In this document: positions 1-9,774 of the stretch, one piece after another
Layout: each line of letters begins with the position of its first letter
Numbering within the stretch: the stretch's first letter is position 1
DNA from: Vibrio mimicus CAIM 602
Lineage (GTDB): Bacteria > Pseudomonadota > Gammaproteobacteria > Enterobacterales > Vibrionaceae
DNA: 40,689 nt
Direction of reading: 5' to 3'
NCBI RefSeq assembly: GCF_000338875.1
Contig: NZ_AOMO01000045.1
Location: 1-40,689 of the forward strand
Translations under genes and position numbers: made by a program
The notes under the pieces: generated by a model
What the model saw: the letters and a program-made list of their open reading frames with translations, nothing else
Databases searched by the model: none
What the model was told of the DNA's origin: nothing

Positions 1-129
1 GATTTTCCCCGAATGAGCTGCCAGAGTTGCCGAGAGTTTAATCAAGCGGTTAACGCGTCGGCTATCACCTAAGTTGGCATGTTGAAAGACATGTTTAGCC
101 CATTGTGCAGAGTTTGATATAAAGTTCAT
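1..129 (-). CDS. IS4-family transposase, N-terminal fragment (continues off the left edge)
   Basis: The first 43 codons are visible, starting at ATG 129. The peptide contains AQWAKHVFQHANLGDSRRVN and then a leucine/alanine-rich helix. This is the pattern of the N-terminal DNA-binding domain of Tn5-like transposases: a W-A-x-x-x-F, an A-x-L-G-D-x-R-R, then N/K-R-L-x-K-L. The catalytic DDE domain is outside the window, so activity cannot be judged. The frame is open to the edge. The start is the first ATG inside the inverted repeat after the GATC-containing region, and I see no strong Shine-Dalgarno, as expected for a poorly translated transposase. Confidence 0.75.
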   Translation of the reverse strand, partial: MNFISNSAQWAKHVFQHANLGDSRRVNRLIKLSATLAAHSGKI

Positions 130-180
130 AGTGCTTGCCTGATGTTGTAATGAAGATCAGATCGACCACATCAAACAGAG

Positions 181-210
181 TTCAAAAAAATCCCCCGTAC
201 TTGACGGGGG
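181..210 (-). terminator. Terminator inside the IS end, facing incoming transcription
   Basis: A 7-bp GC-rich stem (192-198 with 204-210, CCCCCGT/ACGGGGG, 5-nt loop) is followed, in the leftward direction, by a run of seven T (184-190 on the minus strand). It lies between the IS end and the transposase start. It would stop transcripts entering from elyC before they reach the transposase, and may now also serve as the elyC terminator. Confidence 0.75.
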
Positions 211-263
211 ATTTGTGTATAAGAGACAGGCAGTTTGCCGGTTTTTTATCGCTTGTGGAAAGC

Positions 264-1100
264 TTAAGGTGTGACCGGAGCAGCCTCTTCAACCTCAGGC
301 ACATTAATGACTGGGTCGGCCGGCGCTGTATTAACATCACCCGCTACCGTATCACGCAGCTTTTGCCACAATAACCCCAAGGTTTCGTGCCAATACTGTT
401 CTGTCTGCTCAAGATAGCGTGCCTTTGGAATGTACTTATCCCAAGGCTGAGCAATGTTGAGGTGACCCAAGTAGTTGGTTGGAGCTGGGATTGGGGTTAA
501 GCCAGCCGATTCAAACTCGCGCATTGCACGCTTCATGTGGCTAGCGGATGTCACTAACACCATACGTTTTTGCTGCACAAACGCTGCAGCTTGGCGCGCT
601 TCTTCCCATGTATCTTTCGCGGTTTCCAGCAAAATAATGTCGGATTTAGGCACGCCTAATGCGAGTGCAACACGCGCCATCATTCTGGCATGACTAAATT
701 CACTTCCTCCGGCATAACCGGAAAGGATCATTTTAGAACCCGGATACATACGGCTGATACGAATCCCCTCAGTAAGGCGCATTAAGGCAGCACGACTAAG
801 CTCCGATGTTGGTGGAATATCGTCATCAACGACGTGTCCATTCCCCAGCACCATAACGTAATCGACGGTGCCTTCTACAGGTAAAAAAGCCGTGTAGGTT
901 CGTTCAAGTGGCATGAGTAAACGAGTCGCCACGGGTTGAAAGGAAACTAGGGAGAGGCCTGTGAGAGAAAACAAAACCACAAGGCATCCAGTTTTACGTT
1001 TTGCCGTGAACATGATCAGCATCAGGCCCACGAAACCAATGATCAGCAACGCTGGCAGAGGCATCAACAGTGAAGAAAAAATTTTTTTCAGCTCAAACAT
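264..1100 (-). CDS. elyC: ElyC/SanA/YdcF-family envelope biogenesis protein (ElyC)
   Basis: A 278-residue inner-membrane protein of the DUF218 family, most like E. coli ElyC (YcbC), which is implicated in peptidoglycan and lipid-carrier homeostasis. Two hydrophobic segments are visible at about 10-32 and 37-58. The DUF218 domain follows from about 78, with the typical VDYVMVLGNG strand, MILSGYAGGSEFSHA, and the DTWEEA and VTSASHMKRAM motifs. The C-terminus is a 30-residue Ala/Pro/Val-rich tail. I chose the internal ATG at 1100 because MFELKKIFSSLLMPLP aligns with the family N-terminus; a start at 1127 would add nine residues. It is divergent from cmoM-mukFEB, as in enterobacteria where elyC is also next to cmoM. 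An IS element begins 34 bp past the stop codon. Family assignment is firm; function is by analogy. Confidence 0.9.
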   Translation of the reverse strand: MFELKKIFSSLLMPLPALLIIGFVGLMLIMFTAKRKTGCLVVLFSLTGLSLVSFQPVATRLLMPLERTYTAFLPVEGTVDYVMVLGNGHVVDDDIPPTSELSRAALMRLTEGIRISRMYPGSKMILSGYAGGSEFSHARMMARVALALGVPKSDIILLETAKDTWEEARQAAAFVQQKRMVLVTSASHMKRAMREFESAGLTPIPAPTNYLGHLNIAQPWDKYIPKARYLEQTEQYWHETLGLLWQKLRDTVAGDVNTAPADPVINVPEVEEAAPVTP

Positions 1101-1216
1101 AGAGAAAACAGTCCGAAAAAACAGCACTTGAGTACAAAAAGAGTCGAAGCCTCTTTATTCCTGCCATTCCTATGACAGAATAGCGGGCACGGTTCGTTAT
1201 CATAACTCAAGCTACT

Positions 1217-1999
1217 GTGACAGAAGATCGCAATTTCGACGATATTGCCCACAAATTTGCAAAAAATATATACGGTTCTGACAAAGGTGAGATCCGCCAA
1301 GTCATTGTTTGGGAAGATTTGGAGCAGCTTCTCAGTCAATTAGACACGCAAAAAGTTCCCTTGCATGTACTCGATGCTGGAGGGGGATTGGCGCAAATGT
1401 CGCAAAAAATCGCTCGCCTTGGGCACCGGGTTACGCTGTGTGATCTTTCTTCGGAAATGTTGCAATTGGCCGAGCAGGATATTGCAAACAATGGCCTGCT
1501 TGAGCAGTATCGCCTGGTTCATTCTCCAGTGCAGACGATTCAAGAACACCTTGATGAGCCCGTTGACCTGGTACTGTTTCATGCAGTCATGGAGTGGCTG
1601 GCGGAGCCAAAACCTGCTTTGCAAAATTTGCTGGCGCAAGTCAGACCCGGTGGCATGGTGTCGGTGATGTTTTACAACTACCACGGTTTGGTTTACAAAA
1701 ACGCCGTGTGTGGCAACATTCCGCACGTGCTAGAAGATATGCCGCATCGCAAACGGTTTAAATTACAACCGCAGAAAGGCTTGTTACCTGAAGAGGTCTA
1801 CCAATGGATCGAAGAATCAGGTTTTGAGATCTGCGGAAAATCCGGTATTCGTTGTTTCAGTGATTACATCGGAAACATGAAAAACATGGGCGAATACCAG
1901 TATGAGGATTTGGTGGCTCTGGAGCGCAAATTCTGCCGCCAAGAGCCTTACCTCTCATTGGGCCGATACATTCATGTATGGGCTAAGAAAAAACAATAA
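1217..1999 (+). CDS. cmoM: tRNA 5-carboxymethoxyuridine methyltransferase CmoM (SmtA)
   Basis: SAM-dependent methyltransferase of 260 residues. It methylates cmo5U34 to mcmo5U34 in the wobble position of certain tRNAs. Motif I ([10 protein letters not shown]) is at residues 51-60, followed by the CDLSSEML acidic strand and a Rossmann-type fold. The N-terminus ([17 protein letters not shown]) closely matches E. coli CmoM. The start is GTG at 1217, supported by that alignment; no strong ribosome-binding site is visible. It heads the muk operon: the stop is 11 bp before mukF. The same smtA-mukFEB order in enterobacteria makes the call secure. Translation probably falls below that of mukF because of the GTG start and weak leader. 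Confidence 0.95.
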   Translation: MTEDRNFDDIAHKFAKNIYGSDKGEIRQVIVWEDLEQLLSQLDTQKVPLHVLDAGGGLAQMSQKIARLGHRVTLCDLSSEMLQLAEQDIANNGLLEQYRLVHSPVQTIQEHLDEPVDLVLFHAVMEWLAEPKPALQNLLAQVRPGGMVSVMFYNYHGLVYKNAVCGNIPHVLEDMPHRKRFKLQPQKGLLPEEVYQWIEESGFEICGKSGIRCFSDYIGNMKNMGEYQYEDLVALERKFCRQEPYLSLGRYIHVWAKKKQ

Positions 2000-2010
2000 C
2001 AGGAAACACA

Positions 2011-3348
2011 ATGAGTGAGTTTACTCAGGATACTGTGCAAAAGCCTATCGACGAACTCGTCACTTGGGTAAAACAGTATGACTTCTCATTGAATCTGCCT
2101 ACTGAGCGGCTGGCATTTTTGTTGGCAATTGCTGTGCTCAGCAATGAAAGATTTGATGAAGAGCTCGGAGAAGGGGAACTTCACGATGCATTCGCGATAG
2201 TCACGCGCTTGTTTGCAGAATCGGGAGAAGCCTCAGCCTTTCGGGCTAACAATGCGATTAATGATCTGGTCAAGCAGCGCTTACTAAGCCGCTTTACCAG
2301 CGAAATGACGGAAGGTGCCAGCATCTACCGTCTGACTCCTTTAGCGATCGGCATTACCGATTACTACGTTCGTCATCGCGAATTTTCCAAACTCAAACTA
2401 TCCATCCAACTCTCTATGGTCGCGGATGAGATGGCGAAAGCCGTGGAATCTGCGCAGCAGGGTGGCAGTGTCGCTCATTGGCGCAAAAACGTGTTTGGCG
2501 TGCTCAAATATTCGGTCAGTGAAATCTTTGACCGCATCGATCTCAACCAGCGTGTGATGGATGAGCAGCAACAATCGGTCAAAGAACAGATTGCGGACCT
2601 GCTGAATAAAGATTGGCGCGATGCGATCAACAACTGTGAAGCGTTGCTGTCCGAAACTTCCGCCACACTGCGTGAGCTGCAAGATACCTTGCAAGCGGCA
2701 GGCGATGAGTTGCAAACGCAAATCCTCGATATTCAGGAGTGCGTGTATGGCGATCTGGAATTGGATTTCATCGAAGAGACGCTGTTTGCGCTGCAAATGA
2801 AGCTCGACCGCATTACGAGTTGGGGTCAGCAGTCGATTGATCTTTGGATCGGTTACGACCGCCACGTCCACAAGTTTATTCGTACCGCGATTGATATGGA
2901 CCAGAACCGCGCGTTCAGCCAACGTCTGCGTCAGTCAATGAACGACTATTTTGAACAACCTTGGTATCTCACTTTCGCCGATGCAGAACGTCTATCCGAT
3001 CTGCGTGATGAAACTTTGACCCTGCGTGACGAAGAAGTCACCGGTCAGGTACCGACGGAAGTGGAATACGAAGAGCTGCAACAAGTGAATGATGAACTTG
3101 CGCAGCGGATTGGCGACATGCTGAAAGTGCATAAAGAGCAGGGCGCAGCGATTGATTTAGCACTTGTGCTGCGTGATTACCTAGCTAGCCATCCACGAAC
3201 CCATCATTTCGATTTAGCCCGAATGGTTGTCGACCAAGCGGTAAGACTGGGTTACTCCGAGTCCGACTACCGCGCTATCCAGCCTGACTGGACGGCGATC
3301 AACGATTTTGGCGCAAAGGTACAAGCGAATGTCATCGACCGATATTAA
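2011..3348 (+). CDS. mukF: Chromosome partition protein MukF (kleisin)
   Basis: Kleisin subunit of the MukBEF condensin, 445 residues, close to the 440 of E. coli MukF. It bridges the two MukB heads and recruits MukE dimers. An N-terminal winged-helix dimerisation domain (about 1-115) is followed by long helices (about 140-330, many Gln/Glu/Leu), an acidic MukE-binding linker ([19 protein letters not shown]), and a C-terminal winged-helix (about 370-445) that contacts the MukB head. The ATG has a clear AGGA Shine-Dalgarno (AACAGGAAACACA). Its end overlaps the start of mukE by 20 nt, so translation of the two is probably coupled. Confidence 0.97.
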   Translation: MSEFTQDTVQKPIDELVTWVKQYDFSLNLPTERLAFLLAIAVLSNERFDEELGEGELHDAFAIVTRLFAESGEASAFRANNAINDLVKQRLLSRFTSEMTEGASIYRLTPLAIGITDYYVRHREFSKLKLSIQLSMVADEMAKAVESAQQGGSVAHWRKNVFGVLKYSVSEIFDRIDLNQRVMDEQQQSVKEQIADLLNKDWRDAINNCEALLSETSATLRELQDTLQAAGDELQTQILDIQECVYGDLELDFIEETLFALQMKLDRITSWGQQSIDLWIGYDRHVHKFIRTAIDMDQNRAFSQRLRQSMNDYFEQPWYLTFADAERLSDLRDETLTLRDEEVTGQVPTEVEYEELQQVNDELAQRIGDMLKVHKEQGAAIDLALVLRDYLASHPRTHHFDLARMVVDQAVRLGYSESDYRAIQPDWTAINDFGAKVQANVIDRY

Positions 3349-4051
3349 TGAATACATGCCAGAGAATCTGGCCAAAGCGATTGCGAACCCGCTATTCCCA
3401 GCGCTAGACAGTTTGCTGCGCGCAGGTCGTCATGTTTCCAGTGACGATTTGGATAACCACGCCTTCCTGTCGGATTTTGAACCGGATTTGGCGCTGTTTT
3501 ATCAACGCTACCACACCGAACTAGTACGCGCGCCGGAAGGCTTCTTCTATCTGCGTCCACGTTCCACTTCGCTTATCAACCGCAGTGTGCTCTCTGAGCT
3601 GGATATGCTGGTGGGTAAAGTCCTCTGTTTCCTCTATTTAAGCCCTGAGCGTTTAGCGCACGAAGGCATTTTTACCAACCAAGAGCTGTACGATGAGCTA
3701 TTGACGTTGGTGGAAGAGAAGAAGCTGATGAAGCTGGTGACCAACCGCGCAAGCGGCTCGGATCTGGATCGCGAAAAGCTGTTTGAAAAAGTACGAACCT
3801 CACTACGTCGTTTACGTCGCCTCGGTATGGTGATCACCATTGGTGATACGGGCAAATTCCGTATCACTGAAGCGGTATTCCGTTTTGGTGCGGATGTGCG
3901 TTTGGGTGGTGATGTGCGTGAAGCGCAACTGCGCCTAATCCGTGATGGTGAAGCAGTGGTGCATACCCCAGAACCAAGCCAGCAAAGCCTGTTGGAAAAC
4001 CCAGCAACCGAGTACGACGAAGAGCAAACCGAGTGGGAAGATGAAGCATGA
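3329..4051 (+). CDS. mukE: Chromosome partition protein MukE
   Basis: Accessory (KITE-type) subunit of MukBEF, 240 residues. It forms dimers on the MukF linker and modulates MukB ATPase and DNA release. The protein is two tandem winged-helix domains: [14 protein letters not shown] and [24 protein letters not shown] are near identical to E. coli MukE. The C-terminal 30 residues are acidic and variable, ending in a Glu/Asp cluster. I chose ATG 3329 ([11 protein letters not shown]) rather than the upstream in-frame TTG at 3308, because it matches the family start and has AAAGG nine bases upstream. It overlaps mukF by 20 nt and mukB by 4 nt (ATGA), a tightly coupled arrangement that suits a fixed-stoichiometry complex. 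Confidence 0.96.
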   Translation: MSSTDINEYMPENLAKAIANPLFPALDSLLRAGRHVSSDDLDNHAFLSDFEPDLALFYQRYHTELVRAPEGFFYLRPRSTSLINRSVLSELDMLVGKVLCFLYLSPERLAHEGIFTNQELYDELLTLVEEKKLMKLVTNRASGSDLDREKLFEKVRTSLRRLRRLGMVITIGDTGKFRITEAVFRFGADVRLGGDVREAQLRLIRDGEAVVHTPEPSQQSLLENPATEYDEEQTEWEDEA

Positions 4052-7000
4052 TTGAACGAGGTAAATATCAATCGCTAACCATGATCAACTGGAACGGCTT
4101 CTTTGCGCGTACCTTTGACATTGATAATTTAGTGACCACCTTATCCGGTGGTAACGGTGCTGGTAAATCTACCACCATGGCGGCGTTTATCACCGCTTTG
4201 ATCCCAGACCAAAGCCTGCTCCATTTCCGTAACACCACCGAAGCGGGGAGCTCGCAAGCTTCTCGTGATAAAGGTTTGTACGGTAAGCTGCAAGCGGGTG
4301 CTTGTTACGCGGCGTTGGATGTCGTGAACTCACGTAACCAACGTTTACTGTTTGCGGTTAAGCTGCAACAAGTGGCGGGACGTGATAAGAAAGTGGATAT
4401 CAAACCTTTCTTGATCCAAGGTCTGCCTAGTCACATTAAGCCGACGGATGTGCTGATTGAAACCGTGTCCGACAAACACGCACGTGTTCGCCAAATCAAT
4501 GAAGTGAAAGATGCCGTGGGTCAAATTGAAGGCGCACACTTCAAATCTTTCCCGTCGATTGTCGATTACCACGCGCAGATGTTTGAATTTGGCGTGATCC
4601 CGAAAAAACTGCGTAACAGTTCAGACCGTTCAAAATTCTACCGTTTGATTGAAGCTTCGCTTTACGGCGGTATTTCCAGTGCGATCACCCGTTCACTGCG
4701 TGATTACCTGCTGCCACAAAATGGCGGCGTGAAGAAAGCGTTCCAAGATATGGAATCCGCGCTGCGTGAAAACCGCATGACGCTGGAAGCGATCAAGACC
4801 ACGCAAGCGGATCGAGATCTGTTCAAACACCTGATCACCGAATCGACCAATTATGTGGCTGCGGACTACATGCGCCACGCCAATGATCGTCGCAACAAAG
4901 TGGGACAAACTTTGGTTCTGCGCGGTGAGTTGTTCTCTTCTCGTGAAACCCTGATTGAGCAAAACAGCTTGCTGAACCGTGTTCATGAAGAGCTAGAACT
5001 GCTGGTTGAGCAAGAGTCTGCGCTGGAGCAAGATTACCAAGGTGCGTCTGACCACCTGCAATTAGTGCAAAACGCGCTGCGTCAGCAGGAAAAAATTGAA
5101 CGCTATCAAGAAGATCTCGAAGAGCTGAATTTCCGCCTCGAAGAACAGATGATGGTGGTGGAAGAAGCCAATGAGCGAGTGATGATGGCCGAAGAGCGCG
5201 CCACCATCAGTGAAGAGGAAGTCGACAGCCTCAAATCGCAATTGGCCGATTATCAGCAAGCCCTCGATGTGCAGCAAACCCGTGCACTGCAATATCAACA
5301 AGCGGTGCAAGCGCTCGATAAAGCGCGTCGCTTACTGGATAAGCCAGAACTCAGTGCGGAAAGTGCGCAAGCGTTGGCCACTCAGCTTAAAGCGGAGCAG
5401 GAAACTCGCACCAGCGAACTGTTGGCACTCAAGCACAAGCTGGATATGTCTTCGGCAGCGGCGCAGCAGTTCAACCATGCGTTTGAACTGGTGAAACGCG
5501 TACTGGGTGAGGTAGCACGCAGTGAAGCACCTCATCAAGCACAGCAAGTGATCCGCCAAGCGCGTGAAGCTCAACATGTGGTGCAAAACGAAGCGCAGTG
5601 GCAAGCTCAACAACGTGACCTTGAGCGTCAGCTTGAGCAGCAACGCAGCGTGCGTGAGCTGGCAACCCAATACCACAAACAACATATGGTGGCGTTGGAT
5701 GATGCTGCGACAGTCGAGCTAGAGCGTGAACGCCACTCCGCGCTGTTGGAAGAGCTGGAAACCGAGCAGGAAAACTGCCGTGAACAGCGTGGTCAGCTGC
5801 GCCATCAAGAGCAAGAACTGCAAACGCAAATCGCCCGTTTTGAGTCGATTGCGCCAGCATGGATCAAAGCCAACGATGCATTAGAAACGCTACGCGAGCA
5901 AAGTGGTGCAGAACTGGCGGATAGTCAGTCTGTCATGGCGCACATGCAGCAAGTGTTGGAGCTGGAAAAAGCCCAATCCATGGCGAAAGATAAGCTCGCC
6001 GAGCGTCGTACTAAACTCGATAGCGAAATTGAGCGTTTAGCTTCTCCAGGTGGCTCTAACGATCCGCGTCTGAAAGGTTTGGCGGATACGCTAGGCGGTG
6101 TGCTGCTGTCGGAAATCTATGACGACATCACCATTGATGATGCGCCGTATTTCAGCGCGATGTACGGTCCTGCGCGTCACGCGATTGTGGTGTCGGATCT
6201 CTCTGGCATTAAAGAAAAACTGGTTGAATTGGATGACTGTCCGGAAGATCTCTACCTCATCGAAGGCGATGTAGATGCGTTTGATGACAGCTCATTCAAT
6301 GCCGAAGAGCTGGAAGGTGCGGTGTGCGTTCAGCTTAACCAGCGCCAAATGCGCTACTCGCGCTTCCCGGCCATTCCACTGTTTGGCCGCGCGGCGCGTG
6401 AGCAGCGTTTAGAGCTGCTGCGTGAAGAGCGTGATGACGTGGTTGAGCAACACGCCAAAGCTTCGTTCGATTCGCAAAAGCTGCAACGTCTGTACGCCAG
6501 CTTCAACCAGTTTGTGGCGATGCACTTGCAAGTGGCGTTTGATGCCGATCCTGAGCAAGCCTTAGCGAATGCGCGCGATAAGCGTAATCAACTGCTGCGT
6601 TCCATCAGAGAATTTGAAGCGCAAGAACAGCAACTGCGTAGCCAGTTGCAAGCGAGCAAGCAAGCTTTAGCTTTGTTGGACAAACTTGCGCCGCAAATGG
6701 GTCTACTTGACGAAGAGTCACTAGAAGCGCGTTACCACGAGCTTGAAGAGAAACTGCAACAGCTGAGTGAGGCAAAAGCCTTTATCGCTGCGCATGGCCG
6801 CACCATCAGCGAGCTGGAAAAAGTGGCGGCGGTACTCGATGCCGACCCAGAGCAGTTTGATGCGCTGGAGCAGCAATACCAGCAAGCTGACCAAGCACTG
6901 CAGCAACTCAAAGCGCAAATTTTTGCACTGTCGGATCTGCTTGAACGTCGTCACCACTTCGCCTATTCCGACTCGGTGGATCTGCTTAACCAAAGCAGTG

Positions 7001-8523
7001 AGCTGAGTGAACAGCTCAAAGCGAAATTGGTGCAGGCGGAAAGTGAACGTACCCGCAGCCGTGAAGAGCTGAAACAGGCGCAAGCTCAGCTCAGCCAATA
7101 CAATCAGCTATTGGCGTCACTGAAAAGTTCACACCAAGCTAAGCTGGAAACGGTACAAGAGTTTAAACAAGAGCTGCAAGAGTTTGGCGTGCATGCCGAC
7201 GAAGGTGCGATTGAACGTGCTCAGCGTCGTCGCGATGAGCTGCAAGAACGTCTACACACCTCACGCAGCCGTAAGAGTGAATACGAACGCACTATTACCT
7301 CCACCGAGCTGGAAATGAAAGCGCTGGTCAAGCGCATGAAGAAAGTCGAGAAAGATTATCAAGATCTGCGCACTTTCGTGGTGAACGCGAAAGCGGGTTG
7401 GTGCTCGGTACTGCGCCTTGCGCGCCAAAATGATGTTGAGCGTCGTCTGCACAAGCGTGAGCTGGCTTACCTGTCTGCCGATGAACTGCGTTCAATGTCG
7501 GATAAATCCTTGGGTGCGCTGCGTCTAGCGGTCGCCAACAATGAAGATCTGCGTGATGCACTGCGCCAGTCGGAAGATAACTCGCGTCCTGAGCGTAAAG
7601 TGTTGTTCTACATTGCGGTGTATCAGCATCTGCGTGAGCGTATTCGTCAAGACATCATTCGCACCGACGATCCGGTCGAAGCGATTGAAGAGATGGAAGT
7701 GGAACTGGCTCGTTTGACCGAAGAGTTGACTCAACGTGAACAGCGTTTGGCGATCAGTTCGGATTCTGTAGCCAGCATCATCCGCAAAACCATTCAGCGT
7801 GAGCAGAACCGAATTCGCATGCTCAACCAAGGGCTGTCGAACATCTCCTTTGGTCAGGTGAATGGCGTGCGCCTGAATGTGAAAGTGCGTGAAAGCCATG
7901 AAATCCTTTTAGCAGGATTGTCTGAGCAGCAAGCGCAACACAAAGATCTCTTTGAAAGTGCGCGTTACACCTTCTCAGAAGCGATGGCCAAGCTGTTCCA
8001 ACGTGTGAACCCACACATCGATATGGGTCAACGTTCACCACAAGTGCTGGGTGAAGAGCTGCTGGATTACCGTAACTACCTAGAGCTGAGTGTTGAAGTA
8101 AACCGTGGTTCGGATGGTTGGCTGCAAGCGGAATCGGGCGCATTATCGACTGGTGAAGCGATCGGTACCGGTCAGTCAATCCTGCTGATGGTGGTGCAGA
8201 GCTGGGAAGAAGAGTCGCGTCGTCTGCGCAGTAAAGATATTGTGCCGTGTCGCCTGTTGTTCCTCGATGAAGCCGCGCGCCTGGATGCCAAATCCATCGC
8301 CACCTTGTTTGAGCTGTGTGAGCGTCTGGATATGCAGTTACTGATTGCTGCGCCAGAGAACATCAGCCCAGAGAAGGGCACCACTTACAAACTGGTACGT
8401 AAAGTATTTAAAGATCACGAACACGTGCATGTTGTGGGGCTACGCGGTTTTGCGCAAACTGAAAAGCCAAAAACGGCTGAGCAGAAGTTCGCCGAAGAAT
8501 TGACTGGTGAGCTAACAGATTAA
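4048..8523 (+). CDS. mukB: Chromosome partition protein MukB (SMC-like condensin ATPase)
   Basis: SMC-like motor of the bacterial condensin, 1491 residues (E. coli MukB 1486). It organises the chromosome into loops and cooperates with topoisomerase IV. The Walker A (GGNGAGKST) is at residues 34-42. Two very long coiled-coil arms (about 280-640 and 810-1150, rich in Gln/Glu/Leu heptads) flank the hinge at about 665-790 (starting near [18 protein letters not shown]). The C-terminal head carries the ABC signature region around [12 protein letters not shown] and a Walker B ([12 protein letters not shown]). The ATG lies inside the mukE stop (ATGA). The reading frame is intact with no in-frame irregularity. 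A strong terminator follows at 8539-8571, ending the cmoM-mukFEB operon. Confidence 0.98.
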   Translation: MIERGKYQSLTMINWNGFFARTFDIDNLVTTLSGGNGAGKSTTMAAFITALIPDQSLLHFRNTTEAGSSQASRDKGLYGKLQAGACYAALDVVNSRNQRLLFAVKLQQVAGRDKKVDIKPFLIQGLPSHIKPTDVLIETVSDKHARVRQINEVKDAVGQIEGAHFKSFPSIVDYHAQMFEFGVIPKKLRNSSDRSKFYRLIEASLYGGISSAITRSLRDYLLPQNGGVKKAFQDMESALRENRMTLEAIKTTQADRDLFKHLITESTNYVAADYMRHANDRRNKVGQTLVLRGELFSSRETLIEQNSLLNRVHEELELLVEQESALEQDYQGASDHLQLVQNALRQQEKIERYQEDLEELNFRLEEQMMVVEEANERVMMAEERATISEEEVDSLKSQLADYQQALDVQQTRALQYQQAVQALDKARRLLDKPELSAESAQALATQLKAEQETRTSELLALKHKLDMSSAAAQQFNHAFELVKRVLGEVARSEAPHQAQQVIRQAREAQHVVQNEAQWQAQQRDLERQLEQQRSVRELATQYHKQHMVALDDAATVELERERHSALLEELETEQENCREQRGQLRHQEQELQTQIARFESIAPAWIKANDALETLREQSGAELADSQSVMAHMQQVLELEKAQSMAKDKLAERRTKLDSEIERLASPGGSNDPRLKGLADTLGGVLLSEIYDDITIDDAPYFSAMYGPARHAIVVSDLSGIKEKLVELDDCPEDLYLIEGDVDAFDDSSFNAEELEGAVCVQLNQRQMRYSRFPAIPLFGRAAREQRLELLREERDDVVEQHAKASFDSQKLQRLYASFNQFVAMHLQVAFDADPEQALANARDKRNQLLRSIREFEAQEQQLRSQLQASKQALALLDKLAPQMGLLDEESLEARYHELEEKLQQLSEAKAFIAAHGRTISELEKVAAVLDADPEQFDALEQQYQQADQALQQLKAQIFALSDLLERRHHFAYSDSVDLLNQSSELSEQLKAKLVQAESERTRSREELKQAQAQLSQYNQLLASLKSSHQAKLETVQEFKQELQEFGVHADEGAIERAQRRRDELQERLHTSRSRKSEYERTITSTELEMKALVKRMKKVEKDYQDLRTFVVNAKAGWCSVLRLARQNDVERRLHKRELAYLSADELRSMSDKSLGALRLAVANNEDLRDALRQSEDNSRPERKVLFYIAVYQHLRERIRQDIIRTDDPVEAIEEMEVELARLTEELTQREQRLAISSDSVASIIRKTIQREQNRIRMLNQGLSNISFGQVNGVRLNVKVRESHEILLAGLSEQQAQHKDLFESARYTFSEAMAKLFQRVNPHIDMGQRSPQVLGEELLDYRNYLELSVEVNRGSDGWLQAESGALSTGEAIGTGQSILLMVVQSWEEESRRLRSKDIVPCRLLFLDEAARLDAKSIATLFELCERLDMQLLIAAPENISPEKGTTYKLVRKVFKDHEHVHVVGLRGFAQTEKPKTAEQKFAEELTGELTD

Positions 8524-8538
8524 TCTGTGATTGATGTA

Positions 8539-8571
8539 GAAACGCCTTCCATGTGGAAGGCGTTTCTTTTT
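8539..8571 (+). terminator. Rho-independent terminator of the muk operon
   Basis: A perfect 12-bp stem (8539-8550 with 8555-8566) with a 4-nt loop is followed by five T. It starts 15 bp after the mukB stop. The symmetric A-rich left side may give some termination in the other direction for the Lrp-type gene that ends at 8594. Confidence 0.93.
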
Positions 8572-8593
8572 GCAGCTGTGCTTGTAGGTGAGT

Positions 8594-9037
8594 TTACTGT
8601 CGCTCATCTTTGGGCGAATCCATCACCACCATGGTGGTAATGGATTTGACTACCGCACATTCGCCAAGCACATCGGCATGGAAGCGTTTGTAAGCCACCA
8701 AATCTTTGGTTTCCACGCGCAGTAAGTATTCGTTCATGCCGGTAATGTTGTGGCATTCCACTACTTCTTTGGCAAAGCGTACGTGCTGTTCAAAACTGAG
8801 CTGTGACTGCTTGGTATGGCTGTTTAAGCCAATCGCCACATACGCGATAAAACCCACCTCAAGCTGGTTTTTATCCAATACCGCACGATAGCCTTTGATA
8901 ATTTTCTTACGCTCTAAATCTTGCACTCGACGCAGGGTGGCGGAGGGCGATAACCCCACGCGCTCGGCCAACTCCACATTGGAAACTCGGCCATCGAGTT
9001 GCAGCTCTTGCAATATTCTTTCGTCAAACCTATCCAT
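8594..9037 (-). CDS. Lrp/AsnC-family transcriptional regulator
   Basis: A 147-residue feast/famine-type regulator. Residues about 1-60 are the winged helix-turn-helix (LDGRVSNVELAERVGLSPSA, TLRRVQDLERKKIIKGYRAVLD) and about 65-140 the RAM ligand-binding and oligomerisation domain (FIAYVAIGL, VVECHNITGMNEYLLRVETKDL). The start ATG at 9037 has a purine-rich AAGAGA upstream. It is divergent from, and 107 bp away from, a LysE-type exporter. In this family such regulators commonly control the divergent amino-acid exporter in response to the substrate, so that is the likely target. The specific ligand cannot be read from the sequence. It is not Lrp itself: that protein is longer and differs in the RAM domain. 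Confidence 0.9.
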   Translation of the reverse strand: MDRFDERILQELQLDGRVSNVELAERVGLSPSATLRRVQDLERKKIIKGYRAVLDKNQLEVGFIAYVAIGLNSHTKQSQLSFEQHVRFAKEVVECHNITGMNEYLLRVETKDLVAYKRFHADVLGECAVVKSITTMVVMDSPKDERQ

Positions 9038-9144
9038 GATTCTCTTTTGTTATGCATTCAGTGTTTTGTTCGCTCATATAAACACAAAATTGCGTCAGGG
9101 AGCGATTAATATTTTTGCATCTGACATTAATCGAGAACATCGTT

Positions 9145-9730
9145 ATGGATTACACCTTATTCGGGCCGCTGTTGGCATTTGCTTTTGTTTCTACCTTTTC
9201 GCCGGGCCCAAACAACATCATGCTAATGACATCGGGAGCCAATGTCGGCTTTCTGCGCACCATCCCGCACATGTTGGGGATTACGTTTGGTTTTAGCATC
9301 ATGGTTTTGCTGGTGGGAGTGGGCTTGACGGAACTGTTTCAGCGCTATCCGCTCATCCAGCAAGGGCTACAAATTCTCTGCACTTTGTATTTAGTGTATC
9401 TGGCGATCAAAATTGCTCTGAGCCGACCATCCAAAGATGGGCGAAGAGTATCAGCCGATGTCTTTTGTGGCAGCAGCGCTGTTTCAGTGGGTGAACCCAA
9501 AAGGTTGGTCAATGGCGTTGACGGCGGTGAGTGTATTTAACCCGAATGCGAGTTGGCTACAGCTCGGTTTGATTGCGTTGGTGTTTGCGTTAGTGAATTT
9601 ACCTTCAGTCAGTGTGTGGACTGCCGCAGGCAAGCAACTGAGCTACTGGATGAATCATCCCAATTATGTGCGCTGGTTTAATGGAGCGATGGGGGGATTG
9701 TTACTGCTTTCGGTGGTACCGATGCTCTGA
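9145..9730 (+). pseudogene. LysE-family amino-acid exporter, disrupted by a one-base frameshift
   Basis: The N-terminal frame from ATG 9145 gives MDYTLFGPLLAFAFVSTFSP, then GPNNIMLMTSGA and a hydrophobic run, a LysE/RhtB-type start. Around 9433-9439 the frame is lost (it stops at 9540) and the rest (PMSFVAAALFQWVNPKGW to the stop at 9730) continues in the +1 frame. Removing one A from the AAA at 9433-9435 restores a single 194-residue protein joining SRPSK to MGEEYQPM, the usual family length of about 200. The break falls in the cytoplasmic loop before the second group of membrane segments. Unless repaired by slippage or caused by a sequencing error, only half a transporter is made. The product is inferred to export an amino acid under control of the divergent AsnC-type regulator. 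Confidence 0.85.
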
Positions 9731-9736
9731 GGGGAG

Positions 9737-9762
9737 TTCAGCCTCCCAAATGGGAGGCTGAA
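9737..9762. terminator. Hairpin between convergent lysE-like gene and ygiQ
   Basis: An 11-bp stem (9737-9747 with 9752-9762, TTCAGCCTCCC/GGGAGGCTGAA) with a 4-nt loop sits between the ends of two convergent genes (9730 and 9775). Neither side has a good T-run, so it is a weak or bidirectional terminator, or a 3' stability hairpin. Confidence 0.55.
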
Positions 9763-9774
9763 AGAGGTATAAAC

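Larger units (their letters stand above)
1..229 (-). mobile_element. IS4-family (IS50/Tn5-like) insertion sequence, right end, partial
   Basis: The outer end is a 19-bp terminal repeat at 211-229. Read inward on the minus strand it is CTGTCTCTTATACACAAAT, close to the Tn5/IS50 end and mosaic-end sequences. About 100 bp inside it a transposase-like reading frame starts at 129 and runs leftward off the window. Between the two are a hairpin terminator (181-210) facing incoming transcription and two GATC sites at 155-158 and 160-163. This arrangement recalls the Dam-controlled transposase promoter and read-through protection known for IS50 and IS10. The other end and the body of the element lie outside the window, so length and name cannot be given. 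Confidence 0.85.

Noticed and set aside
1088..1339. Open frame antisense to cmoM and overlapping the elyC start
   Set aside because: It lies opposite real genes, has no family resemblance, and spans the divergent promoter region.
4345..8384. Many long frames antisense to mukB
   Set aside because: They are shadows of the high third-position GC and biased codon use of mukB; none has a ribosome-binding site or a domain.
9431..9440. Programmed ribosomal frameshift in the LysE-like gene
   Set aside because: No A-AAA-AAG or other slippery heptamer and no downstream pseudoknot are seen. A point indel is simpler.
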